From NCBI GenBank assembly GCA_964441775.1, contig CAYTVL010000010.1:62001-126000 (forward strand): a stretch of DNA of 64,000 nt, in the 5' to 3' direction. A program made the position numbers and the translations under genes. This DNA comes from SYOC01 sp964441775 (GTDB lineage Bacteria > Desulfobacterota > Binatia > Bin18). The notes below the pieces were generated by a model. It searched no databases. It was not told the origin of the DNA and worked only from the letters and a program-made list of their open reading frames with translations. The first letter of the stretch is position 1. Each line of letters begins with the position of its first letter. Shown here piece by piece: positions 36,407-45,591 of this stretch.

Positions 36407-38287
36407 ATGGGAATCCTCAATCCAGCAGCGTTGCCTTTTCTCGCGGTCTTGGGCGTCCTCGTGCTGATCTATCTGCGCGAGCGTTTGCGTACGCGCATCG
36501 AAGTGCCGGCGCTGCTCTTTTGGTTGGAAGTCAAAGAGGATAAGCTGCGCATTCGCCGTTTTCTGCCCAGTCTGTTGTTCTGGCTGCAAGCCGCGTTGTT
36601 GCTCTTGTTGGTCGGAGGGCTCCTGCACCCATTTCGTCCACGCACGGTGACCGAGACCCGTGGCGATCGGCAAATTCTCGTCTTCGATGTGTCCGCTAGT
36701 ATGCAGGCGCGCGAAGGACGCACGCGACGTTTTGAACTCGCCCTCGATCAAGCCAAGCAAGTAATCAAGTCGTTGGGTGCGCTTGATGAAGTGATGCTCA
36801 TTGCGGTTTCGACCCGCCCGCAACTCGTAAGCGGATTTACGACTGATCAGCGCGCGGTCCTACATCTTCTTGAAACTTTGCAACCGCTCGACACCGGCAC
36901 CAATCTGACCTTGGGAATAGAACTGGCTCTGGCGCAACGCGACCGCGAGGGGCGTCAGGCGAAGGTGCACGTGTTTACGGACTTGCCCAAGAGCGCGGTG
37001 GCGTTGCCGGAAACGCAGGTGAAAGAGTTGGTCTATCACCGCGTCGGGAAAAATGACGACAACATGGCGGTGGCCGCGTTGCATTTGTACCAGAACCCTT
37101 TTCAAAATTACTCGCAAGCGCAAGCGTACGTGCTGGTGCGCAATTACGCCTCTCGCCAAAAGAGCGCCACTCTCACCGTGCAGCTCAATGACAAGACCAT
37201 TTTTCGGCGCGAGTTCACGTTAGCCGCTCGGGATGTGGCGTCCTTCTCCGTGAAGGGGTTTGACGGACCAGGCAAATTGGTGGCGCGGATCGAGCCGGAT
37301 GACGCGCTCACTGTTGATAATCAAGCCTTGGCTTGGTTGGCGGAACGCGGCCAGCGGCGGTTGGTGGTGGTGTCGCCCGTGAAAGGACTCCAGGAGGAAC
37401 TGGAACGAGTGAGTCGCGCCATTCCCGGGTTGACGTTGACCACGATTACGCCTGAAACGTTCTCCGAGAAAACGCTGAACCCGCAAGATGTCGTGCTCTT
37501 CCATCAGTTCGTTCCTGGTCCCACGGTGATGGCGAACAGCTTGTACGTCTTTCCCCCACCTGAGAATCCGCTCTTTCCGGTGGTGATGGAAGCGGCGGAT
37601 TTGCACATTTTGGACTGGCGCGAGGGGCACGAGATTTTACAAAATCTTCGTTACGTGGAAGCCCTGCCGCTCAAGAAAGCGCGCGTGTTGGCGCTGCCGT
37701 CTTGGGCCCAGGTGTTGATCTCTTCACGAACCCAAACAGGGGAAGTGCCGCTGGCGCTGACGGGCGAGAAAGATGGCCACCGCGTGGTCTGCCTCGCGTT
37801 CGACTTGAACAAGGGTAATTTGACGAACTCTGACAATTTGACTTTGCTGTTACTTTTTTTAAATACTATCAGTTGGCTGCTGCCGCACGATCCGGAAGCG
37901 CCGATGGTCGTGTCCACCGGAGAGACGTTCTTTCTGCCTCCCGACGCGGCACACGACTCGCCGCGCTTCGCGCCGCCGTCCGGCCGTGAAGCGCTGATCG
38001 AAGGCGGCGCTGTGGAGGTCGAGCGAGTAGGCGTCTATCGCCTCACCGGCAGTCGCTATCATGCGACTTTGTACGCGAATCTTTTTGATGAAGAAGAATC
38101 TGATATTGGCCGTAGCGAGGCGGATGCTCCTCTCGCCACGCTTGCCGTTGAGGCGCATGCTCCGCAAGAGTTAGTGCAAACCGTGCCCGAAGAGTTTGGC
38201 CGCTCGCTGTATTATGGCGCTGCGGCGCTGCTGCTGCTCGAATGGCTCTACGCTTTGTGGCGGTATCGATGGAGGAGGGTGTCATGA
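36407..38287 (+). CDS. BatA-like vWA membrane protein
   Basis: About 626 residues. The start ATG 36407 gives MGILNPAALPFLAVLGVLVL, the usual BatA-type first membrane segment; a GTG at 36401 is possible. A second membrane segment follows (LLFWLQAALLLLLVGGLLHPF), then a vWA domain with DVSASMQ (the metal-ion site), a long beta-rich periplasmic region, and a C-terminal membrane helix before the basic end. It overlaps the next gene. In the MoxR-vWA system such proteins work in the cell envelope; the specific target is not known. Confidence 0.85.
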   Translation: MGILNPAALPFLAVLGVLVLIYLRERLRTRIEVPALLFWLEVKEDKLRIRRFLPSLLFWLQAALLLLLVGGLLHPFRPRTVTETRGDRQILVFDVSASMQAREGRTRRFELALDQAKQVIKSLGALDEVMLIAVSTRPQLVSGFTTDQRAVLHLLETLQPLDTGTNLTLGIELALAQRDREGRQAKVHVFTDLPKSAVALPETQVKELVYHRVGKNDDNMAVAALHLYQNPFQNYSQAQAYVLVRNYASRQKSATLTVQLNDKTIFRREFTLAARDVASFSVKGFDGPGKLVARIEPDDALTVDNQALAWLAERGQRRLVVVSPVKGLQEELERVSRAIPGLTLTTITPETFSEKTLNPQDVVLFHQFVPGPTVMANSLYVFPPPENPLFPVVMEAADLHILDWREGHEILQNLRYVEALPLKKARVLALPSWAQVLISSRTQTGEVPLALTGEKDGHRVVCLAFDLNKGNLTNSDNLTLLLLFLNTISWLLPHDPEAPMVVSTGETFFLPPDAAHDSPRFAPPSGREALIEGGAVEVERVGVYRLTGSRYHATLYANLFDEEESDIGRSEADAPLATLAVEAHAPQELVQTVPEEFGRSLYYGAAALLLLEWLYALWRYRWRRVS

Positions 38288-40929
38288 CCTATGACATTGC
38301 CGGTGCTGCCTATCTCTTCACCGCACCTGAATGGTTGTGGGCGCTCGCGCTGCTTCCCCTTCTGTGGCTGCCGCTCTTGTGGCAGCCACAACGTTGGTTG
38401 ATGAGCACCGCCGCTCTTTTCCGGTCCCTCGCGGCAGCGCTGGTGATTGCTGCGCTTGCCGGGCTCAGCACGCAGACGATTCTCTCCGAGCACAAACTTG
38501 CGCTCGTGGCCGCCGCCGACGTGTCGGATAGCATCTCAGCCGAAGGCCGCGCCTGGACCCAAGAGTATTTGAAGCGACTAATGAAGACGCTAGAGCCGGA
38601 AGATGAATTTTCCGTACTGGCTTTTGCCGGCGAATCATCACTCGTGGTTCCTCCGGGGTCGGCGAATACCACGGCGGTGACTGCTGGCGCGTTGCAGAAG
38701 GCGGTGTCCGGTGAGACGGGCGGGACGAACATTGCGCGGGCGCTGGAGCGGTCATTGGCATTGTATCCGGAAGAAGCCGAGAAACGGCTGCTGCTCATTA
38801 CCGATGGGAACGAGACTGAAGGCGTAGCCCGCCAACACGTTGCGCTGGCTCGGCGCATGGGAGTAAAAATTTTTCCGGTGATTCCTCCCACCGGGAAACA
38901 AGCCGAAGTCTCGCTGGAAAAATTTATCTCGCCTCCATTGGTGCGGGAGGGCAGCGCGTTTGTGGTGCGCTTGGTGGTGCGGAATGGTAATGAGAAAGCG
39001 GTGCGCGGCAGCGCCACAGTGTTCGCCAACGACCAGATGCTGACGCGTCAAGAAGTGAATCTTGATCCCGGCCTCTCTGTCCTTGAGGTGCCGGCGCAGA
39101 TTCTGCCGCGCGGCAGCTACTTGCTGCGCGCCGAAATCAAGGCTGAGCCGGATACCGTGGCTGGCAACAACAAGCAGACCGCGAACCTGGCCGTGACCGG
39201 GAAGATTCGCTCGCTGGTGATTACCGACAATCCCAAAACGCATCTCGCCCGTGCTTTACAAACGAAAGAGGTTGAAACGGAATTTCGTCGCCCCGATGGA
39301 ATTCCCACGCAGATTGCGGAACTCCTCGACTATAACTGCCTGGTGTTTGACGATATTGGTCGCAGCGGCATCTCCACCCAGCAGATGAACGTGATCGAAA
39401 GCTATGTGCGTGATTTTGGTGGCGGGTTCTTGATGGCAGGCGGGCTGCGCACCTTTGGCGACTTGGGCTACAAAGGGTCCACTGTCGAACGCGTTCTGCC
39501 GGTGACGTTTCAAGAACAACGGCCCAAGAAAAAGAAACGCACGCCCATTGCGCTTTATCTTCTCATCGATCGCTCGAATAGCATGGGCTACAATAGCAAA
39601 ATCCGCGGCTTACATGATGGACAAAAGATGAAGTACGCGCAGAAAGCCGCTCTCGAACTGTTGAGCCAACTGCAAGATACGGATTATGCCGGCGTCATCG
39701 CTTTTGATTCCGAGCCGTACATGTTGGGTCCGCTGGGATTGCTCTCGGTGAACCGCGCTGACTTGACGGACAAAATTACGCGCCTTCAATATGGCGGCGG
39801 GACGGATTTTCAGCGCGCGCTGGAAACTGCCGCTGATCAGCTCGCCCAAAACCGGGGCTCAATCCATCACATCATTTTGTTAACAGATGGCGACACCAAC
39901 GGGAATCCTGCCGATCTGTACCCGCTGGTGCTTTCCATTGCCCAGCGACAAATCAGCATCACGACGCTGCGCATCGGAGATGACACCGTCAACCTACAAC
40001 TCCTGTCGTACATGTCGGACAAAACTGGCGGTCGCTTTTATCATGTTGAAGATGTGGAGGCGTTGCCGCAGCTCATGATTAAAGACACGAAACAAGTCAT
40101 GCGCGACAAAGATGACGACGAGGACAAAGACAAAACGATCGTGCCGCGTGTAGGCGAGCGGGGACAGATCTTACAGGGGCTCGACGAGTTTCCGGGGCTC
40201 GAAGAATATATGCTGACCAAGCCGAAGACAGGCGCCAACGTGCAGTTGTATACCGATGTGCATAAAGAGCAGGACCCGCTTTTGGCGACCTGGCAGTACG
40301 GGTTGGGGAAAGTGGTGGTCGTTACCTTTGATCCCAGCGGCGCAGGCTCGAGCGACTGGATTCGCTGGGAAGGTTATGGGAAGTTTTGGTCACAGGCGGT
40401 GCGTTGGGCGACGCGCGACGAGACGCCGTGGGATTATCGCTTGAGTGCGCAGGTGCGCGGCGAACGCACCGTGATACGGGCCGAATCATTTGACAACGAT
40501 GAAGAAGGCATCTTACAAGTGCGCGCGCCCCGGGGCGGGCAATCTGATGATGTGACATTGATGCCCGTCGCCCCACGGGTCTATGAAGCCGTCCTGTCCG
40601 GGAAACGCCAGGGGAGTTTCCCGGTGACCGTGTTGAAAAGAAAAGGTGGAAAGATTATCAATCAAAAGAATGAGATGGTCATGGCGAGCCAATCCCCGGG
40701 GGACGCTCTGGCCGAATATCGTCAACAGTATCCCAACCGCGATCTCTTGCGAGAACTGGCCGAGGGCACGGGTGGGAAAATTGATCCTGACCTCAATGAG
40801 CTGGTAGCGCAGAAGCGCGAGGGGCAGAAGAAACTGCTGCACCCTCTGGAAAACCGGTTGATTATTGCCGCTCTGTTCCTCGTGTTAGGAGATGTGGCCC
40901 TGCGGGTGTTGTTTGGTCCCCCGGCGTAA
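38284..40929 (+). CDS. Large membrane protein with two vWA domains
   Basis: An 881-residue protein from ATG 38284 (overlap ATGA with the previous gene, GGAGGAGGG upstream). Membrane segments occur at the N-terminus (WLWALALLPLLWLPLLW and AAALVIAALAG) and at the C-terminus. It has two metal-site motifs: ADVSDSISAEG in the first vWA domain and LIDRSNSMGYNSK in the second. A glutamine-amidotransferase-like region lies between and after them. The second vWA is interrupted by a Lys/Asp-rich insert (MRDKDDDEDKDKT). It closes the MoxR operon; function not assigned beyond that. Confidence 0.82.
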   Translation: MTYDIAGAAYLFTAPEWLWALALLPLLWLPLLWQPQRWLMSTAALFRSLAAALVIAALAGLSTQTILSEHKLALVAAADVSDSISAEGRAWTQEYLKRLMKTLEPEDEFSVLAFAGESSLVVPPGSANTTAVTAGALQKAVSGETGGTNIARALERSLALYPEEAEKRLLLITDGNETEGVARQHVALARRMGVKIFPVIPPTGKQAEVSLEKFISPPLVREGSAFVVRLVVRNGNEKAVRGSATVFANDQMLTRQEVNLDPGLSVLEVPAQILPRGSYLLRAEIKAEPDTVAGNNKQTANLAVTGKIRSLVITDNPKTHLARALQTKEVETEFRRPDGIPTQIAELLDYNCLVFDDIGRSGISTQQMNVIESYVRDFGGGFLMAGGLRTFGDLGYKGSTVERVLPVTFQEQRPKKKKRTPIALYLLIDRSNSMGYNSKIRGLHDGQKMKYAQKAALELLSQLQDTDYAGVIAFDSEPYMLGPLGLLSVNRADLTDKITRLQYGGGTDFQRALETAADQLAQNRGSIHHIILLTDGDTNGNPADLYPLVLSIAQRQISITTLRIGDDTVNLQLLSYMSDKTGGRFYHVEDVEALPQLMIKDTKQVMRDKDDDEDKDKTIVPRVGERGQILQGLDEFPGLEEYMLTKPKTGANVQLYTDVHKEQDPLLATWQYGLGKVVVVTFDPSGAGSSDWIRWEGYGKFWSQAVRWATRDETPWDYRLSAQVRGERTVIRAESFDNDEEGILQVRAPRGGQSDDVTLMPVAPRVYEAVLSGKRQGSFPVTVLKRKGGKIINQKNEMVMASQSPGDALAEYRQQYPNRDLLRELAEGTGGKIDPDLNELVAQKREGQKKLLHPLENRLIIAALFLVLGDVALRVLFGPPA

Positions 40930-40944
40930 AAGGTGCGAAACACG

Positions 40945-41511
40945 ATGTTAGGAACGAATGCCTTGGCATTGAAAGAATGGGCGGTGATAATTCAGTCCCT
41001 GGCGGCGGGAAAACAAATCCTCCTGTTGCGCAAGGGCGGATTGTACGAACGCCAAGGTAAGTTCTCAACCGAACCAAGGGAGTTTTTCTTCTTTCCCACC
41101 TATGTCCACCAGATGGAACAAGGCGTGACGAGTCACACCGTTGGTGAACTCCAGACCGTACTGGCGACTCAGCCTCCGGAAGAACAACTGGTCATTCGTC
41201 ACTATGCGACAGTTTCTGATGTCGTGTGGCTTGATTCCCTGCCTCGGCTCGCCGAGCTTGAAGGGCTACATTGTTGGACGCAAGACACCGTCGCCAAACG
41301 CTTCGCTTATAAATCCCCCGGACTCTATCTGTTTCTCTTGCGCGTCTATCAATTGCCGCAAGCCTACACTTTGCCAATGTTGAAGCGTTACGCAGGGTGC
41401 CGTTCTTGGGTTGAGCTGGGGGAGCCGCTCAGCACCGCAGGCGCCGCGCCGGTGATGAATGAAGGGCGCTTCTACCAAGAAGCCACAGCAATCAAGGAGC
41501 GATTGAAGTAA
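40945..41511 (+). CDS. DUF1802-family protein
   Basis: About 188 residues. ALKEWAVIIQSLAAGKQILLLRKGGLYE, PTYVHQMEQGV and later blocks fit DUF1802, a family found in many bacteria without known function. The start at ATG 40945 is favoured over GTG 40933 because the family block begins a few codons later. It ends in TAA only 16 bp before a duplicated piece of the sod gene. Confidence 0.75.
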   Translation: MLGTNALALKEWAVIIQSLAAGKQILLLRKGGLYERQGKFSTEPREFFFFPTYVHQMEQGVTSHTVGELQTVLATQPPEEQLVIRHYATVSDVVWLDSLPRLAELEGLHCWTQDTVAKRFAYKSPGLYLFLLRVYQLPQAYTLPMLKRYAGCRSWVELGEPLSTAGAAPVMNEGRFYQEATAIKERLK

Positions 41512-41527
41512 ATCTTTGGTCGCTTAA

Positions 41528-41600
41528 CCGTGTCCTCGCACGGATTCCGCTCGGTGGTTGACCTCGTCCCACTGTATGTTTTGAAAGAAAGTGACGTAGG
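41528..41600 (-). repeat. Duplicated 3' end of the sod gene
   Basis: The first 47 bp (41528-41574) are identical to 42289-42335, the end of the sod gene, and looser similarity runs on for about 20 bp. Read on the minus strand it encodes FFQNIQWDEVNHRAESVRGHG followed by TAA, against FFQNIQWDEVNHRAESVRGHGV in the real gene. It is a remnant, not a gene. VapBC lies exactly between the two copies. The vapC-proximal bases GGCTGGGCCATGACCCAGCC (41599-41618) form a separate terminator-like hairpin. Confidence 0.9.
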
Positions 41601-41620
41601 CTGGGCCATGACCCAGCCAA

Positions 41621-42043
41621 TCATTCCCAAGTGATGAGCCGAAAGCGTCGACGCTGCTGAATATCCACGAAGTCTTGTCCGTTGAGGGTAATCACCGTGG
41701 CCCCGATGGAACGTGCTGTCAACGCAATCAGTACGTTGAAGGAAAGCTCTTGTATCTTGTGTCGTTCATATCCTTTCGCCACGGCAATCCGCATGATCAT
41801 ATCTCCGCTGTCCAACCAGATACGTTCAGTGGGGGTGTACAAGCGCAAATTAGCCGCCAAGTCGAGCGCGAACTCTCGTTCCTCCAGTCTTCTGGCGCCA
41901 CGGAGCAGTTCGTGCATCACGACAGAAATGCCGCGAAACAGAAAGGGACTTTCGGTGATACGTTGCGTGAAACGCCCGGTGCGGAAGTTTTCAATGTAGA
42001 CGGATGTATCGAGTACCGCGAGTTCAACTGTCTTGGAAGGCAT
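41621..42043 (-). CDS. vapC: PIN-domain toxin (VapC-like)
   Basis: About 140 residues from ATG 42043, which overlaps the antitoxin end by 20 bp. PIN-domain acid positions are seen at Asp12 (LAVLDTSVYIEN), Glu45 (VVMHELLRG) and Asp124 (NGQDF). At the third usual acidic position, where D(x)LIA is common, this sequence has FNVLIA, so one catalytic Asp may be replaced by Asn103. It would act as a tRNA- or rRNA-cutting ribonuclease. Whether it is still active is in doubt because of that residue. Confidence 0.82.
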   Translation of the reverse strand: MPSKTVELAVLDTSVYIENFRTGRFTQRITESPFLFRGISVVMHELLRGARRLEEREFALDLAANLRLYTPTERIWLDSGDMIMRIAVAKGYERHKIQELSFNVLIALTARSIGATVITLNGQDFVDIQQRRRFRLITWE

Positions 42044-42215
42044 CGGGCCGGCCCACTCCGCTGTATTTCCGCACCACCAGCTCGTGCGCTGCTTTCTCCG
42101 CCACGAAATCAAGTGCGGCCTTTACCGTGTCCGCGGGACGGCGAGTTTTCAGATAGCGGCCTGCGCGTCGCAATTGTTTTTCCTCTAGTTGGGCGGTGAC
42201 GTTGCGTTTGGCCAT
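42024..42215 (-). CDS. vapB: Antitoxin of the VapBC pair
   Basis: A 63-residue protein starting at ATG 42215 behind GGAG. The N-terminus (MAKRNVTAQLEEKQLRRAG) is a ribbon-helix-helix-like or short DNA-binding piece, and the C-terminus (VVRKYSGVGRPDAFQDS) is the toxin-contacting tail. It ends inside the toxin gene. Toxin and antitoxin form an operon and would repress their own promoter. Together they occupy almost all of the space between the two sod 3' ends. Confidence 0.8.
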   Translation of the reverse strand: MAKRNVTAQLEEKQLRRAGRYLKTRRPADTVKAALDFVAEKAAHELVVRKYSGVGRPDAFQDS

Positions 42216-42281
42216 ATGACATTCTCCGTTTTCTATTTCAACAATATCTGAGAGGAGATGCTGGCAATGACGATCCGTTAG

Positions 42282-43028
42282 TTATACTCCGTGTCCTCGC
42301 ACGGATTCCGCTCGGTGGTTGACCTCGTCCCACTGAATATTCTGAAAAAAAGCGTCGATGTAACCGCGCGCGTTGGCTCCATAGTCCATCTGGTACGCAT
42401 GTTCGTACATGTCCATGATGAGGAGCGGCGCGCCCCAGGCGAGACTTTGCGTATGGTCGGAGGCCCAGTAATTGTGAACAGCCTGCTCGTGCGGATTGTA
42501 GTTAAGCACGACCCACCCCGAGCCGCCGCCGAGCGCCAGGCCGGTAAAACGAAAATCCTGCTCCCAGGCTTCGACTGTACCGAATTGCGCTTTGAGGAGA
42601 TCGACAATCGCGCCGCCGGCTTTACCGTCTCCGCCAAGATTGCCAAAGTAGAATTCATGGAGAATCATCGAATTTGTGGCGATGAGTTCTTCCCGCTTCA
42701 GCGCGCCCATTTGATAAGGCGGTGCATCTTTGGGCAGACTGCCAATCTGTTGTTGGATCTGATTCAACCGTTTGACTGCGCCGGCATAGTTGTTGTCATG
42801 GTGAGAAGTCAGCAACTTTTCCGAGAGCCCCTTGAGCTTGGCGGCGTCGAAAGGCAGCGGCTTCACCTGATGCTCGCCCCGATAAGCCAGAATGAGCGTC
42901 GGAGAGGCGGAGCCTTGGGGCTTGTCTTCCGCCATTGCCGGATTCGTCTCGACAAGCGGGAGCGTGACCGCGGCGAGGCCGCCGGCAACTAAAGTTCCCA
43001 ATGCTCCGCGTCTGCTCATGGGCTTCAT
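42282..43028 (-). CDS. Exported iron/manganese superoxide dismutase family protein
   Basis: A 248-residue protein with a Tat-type signal peptide: SRRGALGTLVAGG fits the RR motif and cleavage is likely after AMA (about residue 33). Metal ligands of the Fe/Mn SOD fold are kept: His in TSHHDN, His in ILHEFYF, and Asp and His in IMDMYEHAY. The stretch after the first His pair reads HHDNNYAGAV, where common SODs have HHxxHHxxYV, so the usual His30 and Tyr34 are changed. That pattern occurs in a separate SOD-like group. It should detoxify superoxide in the periplasm, but activity should be tested. AAGGAGG precedes the start. Confidence 0.85.
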   Translation of the reverse strand: MKPMSRRGALGTLVAGGLAAVTLPLVETNPAMAEDKPQGSASPTLILAYRGEHQVKPLPFDAAKLKGLSEKLLTSHHDNNYAGAVKRLNQIQQQIGSLPKDAPPYQMGALKREELIATNSMILHEFYFGNLGGDGKAGGAIVDLLKAQFGTVEAWEQDFRFTGLALGGGSGWVVLNYNPHEQAVHNYWASDHTQSLAWGAPLLIMDMYEHAYQMDYGANARGYIDAFFQNIQWDEVNHRAESVRGHGV

Positions 43029-43050
43029 AAGGGTTCCTCCTTGAGGATTG

Positions 43051-43911
43051 CTAGCTAAACAACACCGTCGCCAGCTCCGACCGATAATGCTCAGCGAGTT
43101 CGCTGCGCGGACCGATCACGTCGAAGATTTCCAATATGGCTTTGCGTGCGCCATCATCGCGAAATTTGCGATCTTTCTTGACGATGTGTAGGAGTTCGGT
43201 GAGCGCCTCTTCGTAGCGCCCCGAAGCGGCAAGGATTTGCGTCAACTCAAAACGGGCCTCGTGATCGTTTGGATCAGCCGTAAGCCGGTCCCGATATTTT
43301 TGTTCATCCTCGGCATTGGCTCCGCTTTGTTGGAGGCGGAGTTGGGCGGTGAGTTGTTGGGCCAGCGTGGACTCCGGGGTGTTCAGCGGGACACGCTGCA
43401 ATAAAGAGAGAGCATCAGCCTCTTCGTTCCGCTCTATGAGGATCCGCGCGAGACCAAGGAGCGCGAGTGGATGGTTCGCGTCTTTGGCAAGCGCTGCACG
43501 GTAGAGACTCTCTGCGCCCTGCGCCTTTCCTGTCTGCTCCAGCCGTTGCCCTTCTTGCGCAAGCCCATCCGCTTCGGACGGCAAGAGCTGCTCGATAAAG
43601 CGGCGAATGACTGGCTCTGGTTGCGCGCCCAAAAATTCACCGGCCAAAGCGCCGTCACGTACGGCTTTCACTGCCGGAATGCTGCGAATGGCGAACGCTT
43701 GTGCGAGCGCCGGGTTTTCGTCAACGTTGATTTTCGCCAGAATGAATTTTCCTTGCTGTTCATCGGCGAGTTGTTCCAGCACAGGACTGATCGCCCGACA
43801 AGGACCGCACCACGGCGCCCAGAAGTCAATGACGATCGGAACCGTGTGCGAACGTTCCACTACTGCGCTTTCAAAATCCTGCTCCGTAACATCAACAGTC
43901 CATTCTCCCAT
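43051..43911 (-). CDS. Thioredoxin-TPR protein (CnoX/YbbN-like)
   Basis: A 286-residue protein. The thioredoxin domain has the WCGPC active site at 34-38 and the cis-Pro in SIPAV at about 79. The rest consists of TPR-like helices (LYRAALAKDANHPLALLGLARIL, DPNDHEARFELTQIL), the domain order of CnoX/YbbN, a chaperone-like redox protein. Unlike E. coli CnoX it keeps both Cys of the active site, so it may also be a reductase. It lies just upstream of the SOD gene on the same strand, which suggests a shared stress role. Confidence 0.88.
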   Translation of the reverse strand: MGEWTVDVTEQDFESAVVERSHTVPIVIDFWAPWCGPCRAISPVLEQLADEQQGKFILAKINVDENPALAQAFAIRSIPAVKAVRDGALAGEFLGAQPEPVIRRFIEQLLPSEADGLAQEGQRLEQTGKAQGAESLYRAALAKDANHPLALLGLARILIERNEEADALSLLQRVPLNTPESTLAQQLTAQLRLQQSGANAEDEQKYRDRLTADPNDHEARFELTQILAASGRYEEALTELLHIVKKDRKFRDDGARKAILEIFDVIGPRSELAEHYRSELATVLFS

Positions 43912-44096
43912 TGCGTTCCTCCGCTCGCGTGTTGGTTACTTATTCATCTCTGACGAGATAACCTCTTACCGTACCATAGCATCTTTCACGCTTCTATCCG
44001 TTTCTCCGCTTTGTCTCCGGTGGCTTGCCAGGCGGCGGCAAATCTGCGAAATGTAGAGACCTCTACCTCAGTCTTGCCAAATGTAAGGAGCGACCT

Positions 44097-45500
44097 ATGG
44101 CCGCGAAGACCATGTTTGAGAAAATTTGGGAGTCCCACGTCGTCCGCACGGAGTCCGACGGTACAGTACTCCTCTATGTTGATCGTCACTTAGTGCATGA
44201 AGTGACTTCTCCGCAAGCGTTTGAGGGGCTGCAACTTGCCGGTCGCACCCCGCGTCGTCCCCAAGCTGCGCTCGCCGTGCCCGATCACAACGTACCCACT
44301 ATAGATCGTGACAAGCCGATCGAGGACCTCGTCAGCGCGAAACAAGTGGAGACTCTACGAGAGAATTGTCAAGCCGCGGGCGTGCCCCTCTTTGATATGA
44401 ACGATATTCGTCAGGGCATCGTGCATATCATTGGCCCTGAGCAAGGCTTCACGCTTCCTGGGACTGTCATCGTTTGTGGCGACTCACATACCGCCACGCA
44501 TGGCGCGTTTGGCGCATTAGCGTTCGGCATTGGTACGAGCGAAGTGGAGCACGTGCTGGCGACCCAATGTTTATTACAACGGCCAGCGAAGACGATGGAA
44601 GTCCGAGTGGAGGGCAAACTCCCCGCGGGCTGTTTCGCGAAAGACATTATCTTAGCAGTCATCGGAAAAATCGGCACAGCCGGCGGCACGGGCTATGTTA
44701 TCGAATATACAGGTTCAGCCATCCGCAATTTGTCGATGGACGGGCGTATGACGCTCTGCAACATGTCGATTGAAGCCGGGGCGAGGGCTGGGATGGTGGC
44801 GCCGGACGACGCGACTTTTGCCTACCTGCGTGACCGACCGTTGGGACCAAAGGGCGCCATGTTCGATCGTGCTGTCGCGGCGTGGAAACAGTTATGCTCC
44901 GATCCTGGCGCGAAGTTTGACACGGTGGTGGAACTCAAGGCCGAAGAGATCGTGCCGCAAGTGACGTGGGGCACGAATCCCGGCATGGTCACCAATGTGA
45001 ACGGCGTTGTGCCTGACCCAAGCAGCATGCCAATGCCGGAACAGCGCGAAGCGACGGAACGCGCGCTGGCGTACATGGACCTGAAAGCGGGCACGCCGAT
45101 TGCCGACATCAAAATTGATCGGGTGTTCATTGGCTCGTGCACGAACGCGCGCATTGAGGATTTGCGCATTGCCGCGCATGTGGCCAAAGGGAAGAAAGTG
45201 GCGGCGAGCGTGCAAGCGATGGTGGTGCCAGGTTCCGGCTTGGTCAAAAAGCAGGCGGAAGAAGAGGGTCTCGACACGATTTTCAAAGAGGCTGGGTTTG
45301 AATGGCGCGAACCTGGTTGCTCCATGTGTTTGGCGATGAACGCCGATGTGTTGAAGCCCGGAGAACGCTGCGCCTCGACCAGCAACCGTAATTTTGAGGG
45401 GCGCCAAGGCAAAGGCGGACGCACCCATCTGGTCTCGCCTGCGATGGCGGCGGCGGCGGCGATTGCCGGACATTTTGTAGACATCAGGACGTGGAATTAA
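44097..45500 (+). CDS. leuC: 3-isopropylmalate dehydratase large subunit
   Basis: A 467-residue aconitase-superfamily enzyme of leucine synthesis, converting 2-isopropylmalate to 3-isopropylmalate. The iron-sulfur cysteines can be placed: the one in FIGSCTNARIEDL and the pair in GCSMCLAMN. ATG 44097 follows AAGGAG; an in-frame codon at 44025 would add a non-conserved lead. It is followed by leuD, its partner, after 91 bp holding a hairpin. The start region lies divergent from the thioredoxin gene. Confidence 0.95.
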   Translation: MAAKTMFEKIWESHVVRTESDGTVLLYVDRHLVHEVTSPQAFEGLQLAGRTPRRPQAALAVPDHNVPTIDRDKPIEDLVSAKQVETLRENCQAAGVPLFDMNDIRQGIVHIIGPEQGFTLPGTVIVCGDSHTATHGAFGALAFGIGTSEVEHVLATQCLLQRPAKTMEVRVEGKLPAGCFAKDIILAVIGKIGTAGGTGYVIEYTGSAIRNLSMDGRMTLCNMSIEAGARAGMVAPDDATFAYLRDRPLGPKGAMFDRAVAAWKQLCSDPGAKFDTVVELKAEEIVPQVTWGTNPGMVTNVNGVVPDPSSMPMPEQREATERALAYMDLKAGTPIADIKIDRVFIGSCTNARIEDLRIAAHVAKGKKVAASVQAMVVPGSGLVKKQAEEEGLDTIFKEAGFEWREPGCSMCLAMNADVLKPGERCASTSNRNFEGRQGKGGRTHLVSPAMAAAAAIAGHFVDIRTWN

Positions 45501-45504
45501 ATCA

Positions 45505-45560
45505 TGTTACGTGTTGCATAGTGCGTGATCTAACAATTCTATCGCACGCACCACGTAACA
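45505..45560. repeat. Inverted repeat in the leuC-leuD gap
   Basis: TGTTACGTG (45505-45513) pairs with CACGTAACA (45552-45560), and GTGCGTG (45521-45527) with CACGCAC (45545-45551), leaving a 7-base bulge on one side. It may be an attenuator, a processing site or just a dispersed repeat. Confidence 0.6.
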
Positions 45561-45591
45561 CACTTCATGTTTTCCATTTATGGAGTTTTCT

